From Thermodesulfobacteriota bacterium (GTDB taxonomy: Bacteria; Desulfobacterota; DSM-4660; Desulfatiglandales; Desulfatiglandaceae), in NCBI GenBank assembly GCA_028278625.1, contig JANQDY010000228.1:1-17499 (forward strand): a DNA stretch of 17,499 nt, read 5' to 3'. Shown one piece after another: positions 1 to 7,944 of this stretch (position 1 is the first letter of the stretch; each line of letters begins with the position of its first letter). Position numbers and translations under genes: made by a program. The notes under the pieces are model-generated. The model had not been told where the DNA came from. It ran no database searches and saw nothing but the letters and a program-made list of their open reading frames with translations.

Positions 1-187
1 TAACTTCATCCGGTGCCTCAAATAGCGCATTTGCCAGGAACTTCGGAACTTGGCCGGGGAAATCATCAAGCTTATCATCAGGGCCAACTCGGTCCGGGAT
101 AAAGGTGAAGACTCTCGGCATAAGTAGATGGCCAGAAACTGCTTCGGTCCTTTGGTTAAATTGCAGATGAGGCGGGATCTGGATCAA
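1..187 (-). CDS. Partial hypothetical protein, runs off left edge
   Basis: An open frame on the minus strand runs leftwards off the window. I do not recognise the family. The readable part is hydrophilic and protein-like, with Pro/Asp-rich segments such as FIPDRVGPDDKLDDFPGQ and FLANALFEAPDEV. The start is uncertain. A TTG at 185-187 has an AAGGA ribosome site five bases upstream (193-197). An internal ATG at 119-121 has no clear ribosome site but begins the most protein-like stretch (MPRVFTFIPD). The frame is the same as that of the 70-codon ORF just upstream, separated from it by a single TGA at 197-199. This could therefore be the second gene of a pair or the 3' part of one interrupted gene. 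No function is proposed. Confidence 0.4.
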   Translation of the reverse strand, partial: MIQIPPHLQFNQRTEAVSGHLLMPRVFTFIPDRVGPDDKLDDFPGQVPKFLANALFEAPDEV

Positions 188-196
188 CACATTCCT

Positions 197-406
197 TCAG
201 CCTATCCCATCATCATACCTGACCCACAAATAGCCACCACGATAACGGCCTTCGAGCCACGAAACACCCAAATCCCTTGTCTTGCCTTCAATCTCTTTCT
301 GGTCGACCCACATGTTTCCGGCTGTAGCATCAAAGCAAACAAAATCATCCTGCGGCATCAGGCCACATATGGAGGCACACAATTGATACCGTACAGGTTT
401 CGACAT
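197..406 (-). CDS. Small hypothetical protein (about 69 aa)
   Basis: A short minus-strand frame of unrecognised family. The preferred start is the ATG at 404-406, with GAGG about four bases upstream; a GTG directly before it is also possible. The product is small and soluble-looking, with three Cys in the first half and a Trp/Tyr/Gly-rich C-terminus (GRYRGGYLWVRYDDGIG). I see no signal peptide or membrane segment. The stop TGA is followed within one base by AAGGA, and then the partial frame at the left edge. This fits either translational coupling of two genes or one gene split by an in-frame TGA. The plus-strand frame over the same interval looks less protein-like. Confidence 0.3.
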   Translation of the reverse strand: MSKPVRYQLCASICGLMPQDDFVCFDATAGNMWVDQKEIEGKTRDLGVSWLEGRYRGGYLWVRYDDGIG

Positions 407-409
407 CAC

Positions 410-686
410 CCCTCATGATACAGCCTACCAAGGCCTACTTGAACGGGTGCGTGTTCCCTGCACCCCTTGAATGAACCGCATACAGTGTCCCAGAGTCATA
501 GGGTACATCGCTTCACACAACGCCTGTGGTTGTGATACAAAAGAAAGCGTTGAAGTTGTGGCCATAGGTAAGAAACTGAATTGGTTCAAGGAAAGGGAAT
601 TGAACCCGCGCCTAACGCTGAGCCTTAATCCGATACCTTTTCGGATTCATTGCTCACTATCCGGAAAATTTGGGCCATTTATGACG
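410..686. other. Non-coding stretch with tRNA-like and hairpin fragments
   Basis: No convincing gene is visible. It holds an inverted repeat GGGTGC/GCACCC (445-450 and 460-465). A minus-strand segment at about 581-610 resembles a tRNA 3' end: a CCA-like end, a T-loop TTCAATT and a partial T-stem GGG/CCC. A perfect 7-bp hairpin AATCCGA/TCGGATT lies at 627-633 and 641-647. No matching 5' acceptor strand was found, so a functional tRNA is not supported. Confidence 0.4.
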
Positions 687-720
687 AAAAAGGGAAAACC
701 GGAAACCCGATTTTCCCTTT
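687..720 (-). terminator. Rho-independent terminator of tRNA-Val
   Basis: Read on the minus strand, just downstream of the tRNA, a perfect 10-bp stem AAAGGGAAAA/TTTTCCCTTT (711-720 with 689-698) encloses a 12-nt GC-rich loop. The 3' arm runs into a T tract (TTTCCCTTTTT). Position and shape fit an intrinsic terminator for the tRNA transcript. Confidence 0.75.
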
Positions 721-730
721 AATTTCAATA

Positions 731-805
731 TGGTGGGCGGTCGGGGATTTGAACCCCGGACTTCCACCGTGTGAGGATGGCACTCTCCCACTGAGTTAAC
801 CGCCC
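731..805 (-). tRNA. tRNA-Val (anticodon CAC)
   Basis: A full cloverleaf can be folded on the minus strand. The 7-bp acceptor is GGGCGGT/ACCGCCC. The D-arm is ACTC/GAGT with an AGTGGGA loop. The anticodon stem is CCATC/GGTGG with loop CTCACAC, giving anticodon CAC, which reads the valine codon GTG. The variable loop is AAGTC. The T-arm is CGGGG/CCCCG with loop TTCAAAT. The discriminator is A and CCA is encoded in the gene. It lies downstream of rluB, but it has its own candidate promoter and terminator and is probably transcribed independently. Confidence 0.95.
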
Positions 806-840
806 AAGACGATTTGGCCCGAAGTGCCAAAATTTGGCCC

Positions 841-869
841 AAGATACATGATTGATTTGAGGCTGTAAA
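841..869 (-). promoter_or_regulatory. Sigma70-like promoter for tRNA-Val
   Basis: On the minus strand TTTACA (864-869) and TATCTT (841-846) are separated by exactly 17 nt. This places a start site near 833, about 28 nt upstream of the tRNA 5' end. The hairpin TTTGGC-ACTTCGG-GCCAAA lies in the short leader. Confidence 0.5.
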
Positions 870-875
870 TAAAAA

Positions 876-1763
876 TTATGCCATCCCGGCCATTTTTTTT
901 AGTTCCAGGACTTCCCGTGCATGGAGATAACGATGCTGGCCCATTTTGAGGTCACCCAACCGCAGGGTTCCGAATGCAATCCGTATGAGATGAATCACGT
1001 CGTGACCCACTTCCTCCAGCATCCGTCGCACCTGCCGGGATTTTCCCTGGGTGATGGTCATTCTGAGGATACTTCTTGCGTCGTTTCGGTCTATCAATTC
1101 GATTCCGGCCCGCCCGGCAGGCCCGTCATCCAGGGTGACGCCCCTTTGCAGACGGTTCAAGGCGTCTTGGGTGATGGCCCCCTGAACGGTCACCTTGTAG
1201 GTTTTGGGAATGTGAAACCGCGGATGGGTGAGCCGGTAACTGAATTCTCCGTCATTGGTCAAGAGTAAGAGGCCCAGGGTGTCGAAATCGAGACGGCCCA
1301 CGGGATAGACCCGAACTGGGATTCCTTTGATCAGATCCGTGACCAGCGCTCTTCCTTCAGGGTCGCTCAGGGAACAGATGGTGCCGAAGGGCTTGTTGAG
1401 CATCAGATAATGCTTCTTTGGCGGCTGTGGGATCCTTTTTCCATCCACGCGGATGTCGTCCCGGCCCCAAAGGGCGGTTTTCCCGAGGCTGCTGACCACT
1501 TCTTTGTTCACGGTGATCCGGCCGGAAACGATCCACTGGTCCGCTTTGCGCCGGGACGTCAGACCCGCTGAAGAGAGAATACGGTTGAGCCGCCAGGGTT
1601 TCAGGGGATTGAAAGACGTCAGGGGCGCCTTGTCCGGAAGGGGAGGGCTTGCACCCTCAAGGCGGGGCGTCCGCCGGCTCGGGGGGCTCTTCCGCTGTTT
1701 CCGCCGGGTCTGGGGTTGGGGCCGGCGATTCTTCTTCCCGGGTCTTTGTTGCTTGCGCTTCAC
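876..1763 (-). CDS. rluB: 23S rRNA pseudouridine synthase, RsuA/RluB family
   Basis: A 295-residue S4-domain pseudouridine synthase that isomerises a uridine in 23S rRNA (RluB-type; RluE/F or RsuA specificity cannot be excluded). Residues 1-55 are a basic, Pro-rich low-complexity tail. The S4 RNA-binding domain follows at about 57-105 (RLNRILSSAGLTSRRKAD). The catalytic domain contains GRLDFDTLGLLLLTNDG with catalytic Asp159, and the C-terminal GKSRQVRRM motif is present. The start is the GTG at 1761-1763, chosen because AAAGGAG (1774-1780) lies ten bases upstream. The ATG/GTG/TTG-free stretch up to the S4 domain leaves no later start. This puts the first 107 nt inside the 3' end of scpB in another frame. 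It is the last protein gene of the minus-strand cluster. Confidence 0.93.
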   Translation of the reverse strand: MKRKQQRPGKKNRRPQPQTRRKQRKSPPSRRTPRLEGASPPLPDKAPLTSFNPLKPWRLNRILSSAGLTSRRKADQWIVSGRITVNKEVVSSLGKTALWGRDDIRVDGKRIPQPPKKHYLMLNKPFGTICSLSDPEGRALVTDLIKGIPVRVYPVGRLDFDTLGLLLLTNDGEFSYRLTHPRFHIPKTYKVTVQGAITQDALNRLQRGVTLDDGPAGRAGIELIDRNDARSILRMTITQGKSRQVRRMLEEVGHDVIHLIRIAFGTLRLGDLKMGQHRYLHAREVLELKKMAGMA

Positions 1764-2286
1764 CGATTCCGAACTCCTTTATCTCTTTCAATTTGGGAAG
1801 GGATTCCAGGCTGTCCAGGTCAAACACCTCCAGGAACCGCCTGGTTGTGCCGTAAATCAAGGGCCGGCCCGGCAGTTGTTTTCGGCCCATGATCCGGATC
1901 AGGTTCCGCTCCAGGAGCGTCCTCAGGATTCCGCCGGCGTCCACCCCCCTGAATTGCTCGATCTCCTGACGAATGATCGGCTGCTTGTAGGCGATGATGG
2001 CCAGGGTCTCCATGGCGGCGGTGGAGAGTCGGGTCAAAGACCGCTTGGTCATTTTGAGCACATAGGGCGCATAATCGGGCCTGGTTCTGATCTGGTACCC
2101 CTGGGCCACCCGGTTCAGCGCAAAGCTTCGGCCCATATCATCGTATTCCCGGGCCAGGGTTTCAAGGGCTTTTTCAATTTCCGCCGGTTCCCTGTCGGAA
2201 AGGCAGCCGTGAATATCCCCCGGTGCCAGCGGTTTATCGGAAGCGAACAGAAGGGCTTCAATGATCAGTTTGAGCTCTTTTTCCAT
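1657..2286 (-). CDS. scpB: Segregation and condensation protein B
   Basis: ScpB (209 aa) is the winged-helix partner that dimerises and binds ScpA, forming the bacterial condensin with SMC. The N-terminal winged helix begins EALLFASDKPL. The diagnostic second winged helix contains LSTAAMETLAIIAYKQPI and IEQFRGVDAGGILRTLLE, followed by GRPLIYGTT near residue 145. The C-terminal 35 residues are acidic and Pro/Glu/Ala-rich and coincide with the overlap with rluB. The gene starts 22 nt inside the end of scpA with only a weak ribosome site, so translation is probably coupled to scpA. Confidence 0.95.
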   Translation of the reverse strand: MEKELKLIIEALLFASDKPLAPGDIHGCLSDREPAEIEKALETLAREYDDMGRSFALNRVAQGYQIRTRPDYAPYVLKMTKRSLTRLSTAAMETLAIIAYKQPIIRQEIEQFRGVDAGGILRTLLERNLIRIMGRKQLPGRPLIYGTTRRFLEVFDLDSLESLPKLKEIKEFGIGEAQATKTREEESPAPTPDPAETAEEPPEPADAPP

Positions 2287-3059
2287 TCTTCATTCAGCAC
2301 AAAGGGAGGATCGCTTTCGTCAAAACAGGCCGAGAGGTGGATGCGGCTTTCATGAGAGGGTTGATAGACCTTTATGAGGCCCATGTGAACCAGTTCGAGA
2401 AGGGCCAGAAAAGTGACCACGAGCTCGGTTAACGCCTGCTTTCCAATAAAGATCTCCTCAAAAAAAAGGTCCGGTTTGTTGCGCAGAAGGACGACAATGC
2501 TCTCCATTTTGTCTTTGACGGACCATTTGTCCAATGAGACCGTGATGCTCCCGGGACCATCGCCCCGGAGCACGATGCGCCGGAAGGCGTCGATCAGTTG
2601 AAAAAGGCTCACTTCCGGTTTGGGGGCAAGATCCGGGTATTCATCAAAGGAGGTCAGATCCCCCTTTGCAAAAACATCCTTGCCCAGGATCTTCCGCTCC
2701 GAAAGCGTCTTTGCCACTTCTTTTAGCTGCAGGTATTCCAGAAGCGGTCTGGTAATCTCAAGGCGGGGGTCTTCCTCTTCCTCCCCCTCGTTTCGACTCG
2801 GAAGGAGCATTCTGCTTTTCACATGAATCAGTGTTGAGGCCATTACCAGGAAATCCCCGGCAATGCTCATTTCAAGGGATTTCATCAACTCCAGGTATTC
2901 AAGATACTGGTCGGTGATGGTTGAAATGGGAATGTCGAAGATATCCACCTCGTTTTTGTGAATGAGGTGAAGTAAAAGGTCCAGGGGGCCTTCAAACATT
3001 TCCAGTTTTACTTTGTAGTCCATCGTCCGGAATCCCGCTTCCCTTAAACCATCTATCAC
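2265..3059 (-). CDS. scpA: Segregation and condensation protein A
   Basis: ScpA (264 aa) is the kleisin that bridges SMC heads. The N-terminal kleisin signature is clear: KLEMFEGPLDLLLHLI, then DIFDIPISTITDQYLEYL and an AGDFLVMASTLIHVKSRMLLP helix. An acidic EEEEDP linker and a C-terminal winged-helix region (TELVVTFLALLELVHMGLI) follow. The listed start is the GTG at 3057-3059, four bases overlapping the upstream stop and preceded by AAAGGGG five bases away. An ATG at 3021-3023, twelve codons in, matches the usual family start more closely but has a poorer ribosome site. It forms a coupled pair with scpB. Confidence 0.95.
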   Translation of the reverse strand: MIDGLREAGFRTMDYKVKLEMFEGPLDLLLHLIHKNEVDIFDIPISTITDQYLEYLELMKSLEMSIAGDFLVMASTLIHVKSRMLLPSRNEGEEEEDPRLEITRPLLEYLQLKEVAKTLSERKILGKDVFAKGDLTSFDEYPDLAPKPEVSLFQLIDAFRRIVLRGDGPGSITVSLDKWSVKDKMESIVVLLRNKPDLFFEEIFIGKQALTELVVTFLALLELVHMGLIKVYQPSHESRIHLSACFDESDPPFVLNEEWKKSSN

Positions 3060-5758
3060 CTATCCCCTTTCAGTCTCTTATGCCGTGGTTTGGGAACTCT
3101 GAGATCCCCAAACTCCCGTTTGACAAGTGCTATTTCATCCTCTTTCTTCTGTGTCTCTTGATTGATTCGGGCTTCCAGCAGTCTTTCAAAGATCTCTTTA
3201 AAGAGGGGTCCCGATTGAAATCCCATCTTTAACAGATCATTGCCGTCTATGCGAATCTTTTTTCCTTTCAATTTTGTGAAGAAATGGGAAAGCAGCCGTT
3301 TCATACGTTCATTTCTTGCTTTCGCCATCAAATAGAGGAGCATTTCCGTATCATAAGACCGCAGCATGGCGAACAGTTCATAGTCTGTTCCGTCAAAACG
3401 GAACAGGTCATCCATGAGCCTTTGCTCGGGCCGGCCCCTGGGGGAGAGGCGTCCGGCCCCTATTTCGTGGCTCAGCCGCTCAAAGTTCCTTGGACCCATT
3501 CCGCTGGTGAGCCCGTACCAGTGGACCTTCCACTCGGTGATGGGCTCCTCCAGAAAGAGGAGGTGATACCATGCAATGACTTCGTTGATCTCCGAAAGCA
3601 GATGAACGGTGTTTTTGCCGAGAGTAAGATGTGGAGACGCAAATTTCAAAAGATTAAACTCTTTCAGTCGGACCAGGGCGCTGATGGGATTCTGTTCTTT
3701 GAGGATGAGCCTCAATTCCCACAGCATTCGGCGCGATGCCTGGCTGTCGGTCCAATCCATTTTGGCGGCCGTCTTCATGAGGGCAAGGGTCAGCTTTCCG
3801 ATGGTGAAACCAAAGCGCTGTTCAAACCGTATGGCCCTGAGCATTCGGGTGGGGTCTTCCACAAAACTGAGGTTATGCAACACCCGCAGCGCTTTGTCCT
3901 TGATGTCCTTTTGAGCCCCGAAGTAGTCGATGAGCGTTCCGAAAGAGCGTTTGCCCAGGCTGAGGGCCAATGTGTTCATGGTGAAATCCCTGCGGTAGAG
4001 ATCCAGCTTCAATGAACTGGTTTCCACAATGGGGGGCGCCCCCGGAGATTTGTAGTATTCAATTCTGGCGGTGGCCACATCCACCTTGAATCCGTCCGGG
4101 AACACCAGGACGGCGGTACCGAATTTCTGGTGGCTTCGAACCCGTACGGGATGGTTTTTGGCAAATTCACGGGCGAATTTGATGCCGTTGCCCTCAATGA
4201 CGATGTCCACATCCAGGTTGTCATACTTCAGCAGAATATCTCTCACCAGGCCGCCCACAAGGTAGATACCGTATCCCAGTGCATCCGCGACGTTTCCGAA
4301 TTCCCTCAAGATGTGGATCACGTTTTTGGGAAGCCGTTCCTTGAGCATGCCGCCCAGATTCCGTTTCCGGACCACCGCACCGCTTTTCTTGCTGTCTTCC
4401 AAGGCATCCGGAACCAGCGGGTTGCCCACCAGAATATTGAGCAGGTCGGTCCGGGTGATCACCCCTTTCACTTCCCGGTTTTCCACCACCGGGAGGATCC
4501 TCAGCCTGCCGCGAATGATCAGGTCCTGGATTTGCGTGAGCGAGGCATCGGGATGAACGGTGGCGAATTCGATGTTCATATAATCGCACACCTTTCGGTC
4601 CCCAAGTCCCAGATATACCGCTTTTTCGACGATCTGCCGGGTCACGTAGCCTGAAAGGCCCTTTTGATCCATCACCAGCAGCACATTGATGTTGTACCGG
4701 GTCATGTAGTCGGCCGCTTTTTCGATGGTGTCGTCCGGATGGATTCCGATGACCGGCGAAGACATCATGTCCCTTGCGTTCCGGCGTCGCCGGGTGCGGC
4801 TGCTTAAGAGTGCGTCCAAAGATCGCTCCGCCTGGACAAGGGTCTGGTCCTTTATGGTTGCTGAAGCCGCCTCCGGGTGGCCGCCGCCGCCCAGTGCGCT
4901 GGCAATTTCCCCCGCATCCACCGTATCGACCCTGCTTCGCGCCACCAGGAAGATGCGGTTTTCCATCTGTGCCAGGGCAAAGACCACCTTGAGGCTTTCC
5001 ATTTCCATGAAACGGTGTACCAAAACGGCGAAATCGGGCACGAAGTTGTCGGTAATCACCTTGGTGATGACGATTTCCGTTCCGTTGATGATCCGGGTGG
5101 TGGCGGATTCCATCAGGTCGTTCAAGAGCCACAGGTTTTCGGTGGTCAATTCCCTGGCGAGCATGTCTGATATGACGTTGTGGTCGGCGCCTCGGGCCGC
5201 GAGCCAGGCCGCGGCCTCATAGTCTTCGCTGGTGGTGGAGGAAAAAGTGAAATTGCCGGTGTCCTCATGAATCCCAAGACACATGACGGTGGCTTCTTCA
5301 GGGGTTACGGAAATCCCTTTTTTTCGAATGATGTCGATCATCAGCGCCGTGTTTGAACCGATTTTGCGAACCACCTCAACCTGCCCCTTTACGTCATCTG
5401 AAGCGGCGGGATGATGATCGTAAATATGGATTTCCACATCCTGGCGGTCCGCCACCCGGGCAAAATCACCGATGCGGCCTTTCTGGCGCGTATCCACCAG
5501 AATCAGCCGTTTGATGGCGTCAATGTCGATTTTTTTGATTTTGGTAATATTCAGAAGGTAGAAGGTTGAGTTCAGGAAGAAATTTCTGAGGTTCTTTTCC
5601 TGGGAACCGGGAAATGCAAGGGAGGCTCCAGGATAGAGTTTGCTGGCGGCCAGCATGGATGCCAGGGCATCAAAATCGGCGTTCACATGGGTCGTAATGA
5701 CCTCTTCATGGATCTCCTGAGACTTTTTCTTGCGAGGGTTTTTTGTGGTTTCGGACAC
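3056..5758 (-). CDS. DHH phosphoesterase - CBS pair - tRNA nucleotidyltransferase fusion
   Basis: A 900-residue fusion. Residues 20-120 hold DHH phosphoesterase motifs: HVNADFDA (24-31), VDTR (88-91) and DHHPA (114-118), then GIHEDTGNF (162-170). A DHHA1 domain ends in GGGGH (290-294). Two CBS repeats lie at about 331-445. From about 480 comes a class II tRNA nucleotidyltransferase: GGLVRD (502-507), metal-binding LDVDIV with Asp516/Asp518, a third acidic KVDVATAR (Asp560), RRDFTMN (589-595) and EDPTRMLRAIRF (634-645). The nucleotidyltransferase part adds or repairs tRNA 3' ends; whether CCA, CC or A only cannot be read from the sequence. The DHH part resembles nanoRNase/c-di-NMP phosphodiesterases. 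The start is the GTG at 5756-5758, with AGGA eight bases upstream. The stop overlaps scpA by four bases. Confidence 0.93.
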   Translation of the reverse strand: MSETTKNPRKKKSQEIHEEVITTHVNADFDALASMLAASKLYPGASLAFPGSQEKNLRNFFLNSTFYLLNITKIKKIDIDAIKRLILVDTRQKGRIGDFARVADRQDVEIHIYDHHPAASDDVKGQVEVVRKIGSNTALMIDIIRKKGISVTPEEATVMCLGIHEDTGNFTFSSTTSEDYEAAAWLAARGADHNVISDMLARELTTENLWLLNDLMESATTRIINGTEIVITKVITDNFVPDFAVLVHRFMEMESLKVVFALAQMENRIFLVARSRVDTVDAGEIASALGGGGHPEAASATIKDQTLVQAERSLDALLSSRTRRRRNARDMMSSPVIGIHPDDTIEKAADYMTRYNINVLLVMDQKGLSGYVTRQIVEKAVYLGLGDRKVCDYMNIEFATVHPDASLTQIQDLIIRGRLRILPVVENREVKGVITRTDLLNILVGNPLVPDALEDSKKSGAVVRKRNLGGMLKERLPKNVIHILREFGNVADALGYGIYLVGGLVRDILLKYDNLDVDIVIEGNGIKFAREFAKNHPVRVRSHQKFGTAVLVFPDGFKVDVATARIEYYKSPGAPPIVETSSLKLDLYRRDFTMNTLALSLGKRSFGTLIDYFGAQKDIKDKALRVLHNLSFVEDPTRMLRAIRFEQRFGFTIGKLTLALMKTAAKMDWTDSQASRRMLWELRLILKEQNPISALVRLKEFNLLKFASPHLTLGKNTVHLLSEINEVIAWYHLLFLEEPITEWKVHWYGLTSGMGPRNFERLSHEIGAGRLSPRGRPEQRLMDDLFRFDGTDYELFAMLRSYDTEMLLYLMAKARNERMKRLLSHFFTKLKGKKIRIDGNDLLKMGFQSGPLFKEIFERLLEARINQETQKKEDEIALVKREFGDLRVPKPRHKRLKGDR

Positions 5759-5944
5759 GGAGTCATCCTATGACAGAGAGCAGATTCCAGCCATTGAAAT
5801 TCCCGGGCGTTTCTGAATGGAACGGTCATACCAAGCGGTCTGTTCCGGCAAATTCGTCTGCTGGGTTAGTCATCAGAGTTTGGCTCCCTGGTTTTCCCCA
5901 ATGCCGTTTACGTAAAACTGATCAGTCTGATAAACCCGGGAATC

Positions 5945-6310
5945 TTAGATCCCTTTCAGCTTCTCTTCGCTTTCCTGACTCTTTTTGCAGTTGATGCACA
6001 AGGTGGTTACCGGACGCGCCTTTAGCCGTTGTTCCGAGATGTCATCGCCGCATTCTTCACAGATGCCGAAAGTGCCGTTTTCAATTCTGTTCAGGGCCTC
6101 TTTTATCTTTACAATCAGTTTCCTTTCCCTGTCCCTGATTCTCAAAGTGAAATTCCTCTCGGACTCCATGGTGGCCCTGTCTGTCGGGTCCGCATAATTG
6201 TCCCGATGGTCTGTCATTCCGCTGACGGTCCTATTGGCTTCATCAAGAAGCTCTTCCAGCCTTTTTGTCAGAAAGTCTTTGAAATAATCCAGATCACTTC
6301 TGTTTAACAT
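5945..6310 (-). CDS. dksA: RNA polymerase-binding transcription factor DksA
   Basis: A 121-residue DksA/TraR-family protein. DksA inserts a coiled coil into the RNA polymerase secondary channel and works with ppGpp. The coiled-coil tip DPTDRA (41-46) keeps both Asp and the Ala needed in E. coli DksA. The four-Cys zinc finger is C84-x2-C87 and C105-x2-C108, inside FGICEECGDD and TTLCINCK. The start was chosen at the ATG 6308-6310 because GGAG lies seven bases upstream; the in-frame ATG four codons earlier has no ribosome site and contributes that GGAG itself. It stands between dnaJ (82 nt upstream) and the DHH/CCA fusion (186 nt downstream), with no clear terminator on either side. Confidence 0.93.
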   Translation of the reverse strand: MLNRSDLDYFKDFLTKRLEELLDEANRTVSGMTDHRDNYADPTDRATMESERNFTLRIRDRERKLIVKIKEALNRIENGTFGICEECGDDISEQRLKARPVTTLCINCKKSQESEEKLKGI

Positions 6311-6392
6311 TATACTCTCCATCCATAAGACAAAAAAATTGACGATACCTCCCTATCACCATTTCAAAACAATGTAAACTCCGAATACAAAA

Positions 6393-7810
<1,418 letters not shown>

Positions 7811-7844
7811 TTTGTTCTCCAAATAAAGTGGTTGACTGATACCG

Positions 7845-7857
7845 CCGCTTAAAGCGG
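7845..7857 (-). promoter_or_regulatory. Short hairpin in rpoZ leader
   Basis: CCGCTT/AAGCGG separated by one base folds as a small stem with a three-base loop in the predicted 5' leader of rpoZ. It has no U tract, so it is not a terminator. Its function is unknown. Confidence 0.3.
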
Positions 7858-7884
7858 AAGGAAAATATCCATATTAAAATAAAC

Positions 7885-7914
7885 TTTACAATATAAAACC
7901 AACTATGCTAGATG
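7885..7914 (+). promoter_or_regulatory. Sigma70-like promoter for yifB, overlapping the rpoZ promoter
   Basis: TTTACA (7885-7890) and TAGATG (7909-7914) are 18 nt apart, with an extended TGC just before the -10. Its elements sit almost exactly over the opposite elements of the rpoZ promoter, because ACTTTACA (7883-7890) and TGTAAAGT (7913-7920) are a perfect inverted repeat. The predicted start is near 7921, 24 nt before the yifB ATG. Confidence 0.45.
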
Positions 7915-7918
7915 TAAA
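7890..7918 (-). promoter_or_regulatory. Sigma70-like promoter for rpoZ-dnaJ cluster
   Basis: On the minus strand TTTACA (7913-7918) and TATATT (7890-7895) lie exactly 17 nt apart. Each hexamer matches the consensus at five of six positions. The predicted start near 7883 leaves a leader of about 73 nt before rpoZ. Confidence 0.65.
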
Positions 7919-7944
7919 GTATAAAAATAAGGAACGGTTCATAA

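Noticed and set aside
128..418. Plus-strand 96-codon ORF at the left edge
   Set aside because: The minus-strand frames over the same region have more natural composition and ribosome-site candidates; the plus frame was judged a shadow.
799..843. Repeat of ATTTGGCCC (812-820 and 832-840) near the tRNA
   Set aside because: Only two copies nine bases long, explained by the leader hairpin TTTGGC/GCCAAA; no array or CRISPR-like structure.
1453..2355. Plus-strand 300-codon ORF opposite scpB and rluB
   Set aside because: It is antisense to two well-supported genes, and its Arg/Gly-rich translation lacks any recognisable domain.
4221..5132. Minus-strand 303-codon ORF inside the DHH/CBS/nucleotidyltransferase gene
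   Set aside because: It is a same-strand alternate frame of a strongly recognised gene, with Gly/Pro/Arg/His-rich low-quality composition and no motifs.
5799..5943. Inverted repeat ATTCCCGGG/CCCGGGAAT flanking the dksA-CCA gene gap, and the palindrome TTTACGTAAA at 5907-5916
   Set aside because: The arms are too far apart for a terminator, no transposase or target duplication is present, and short palindromes occur by chance at this length.
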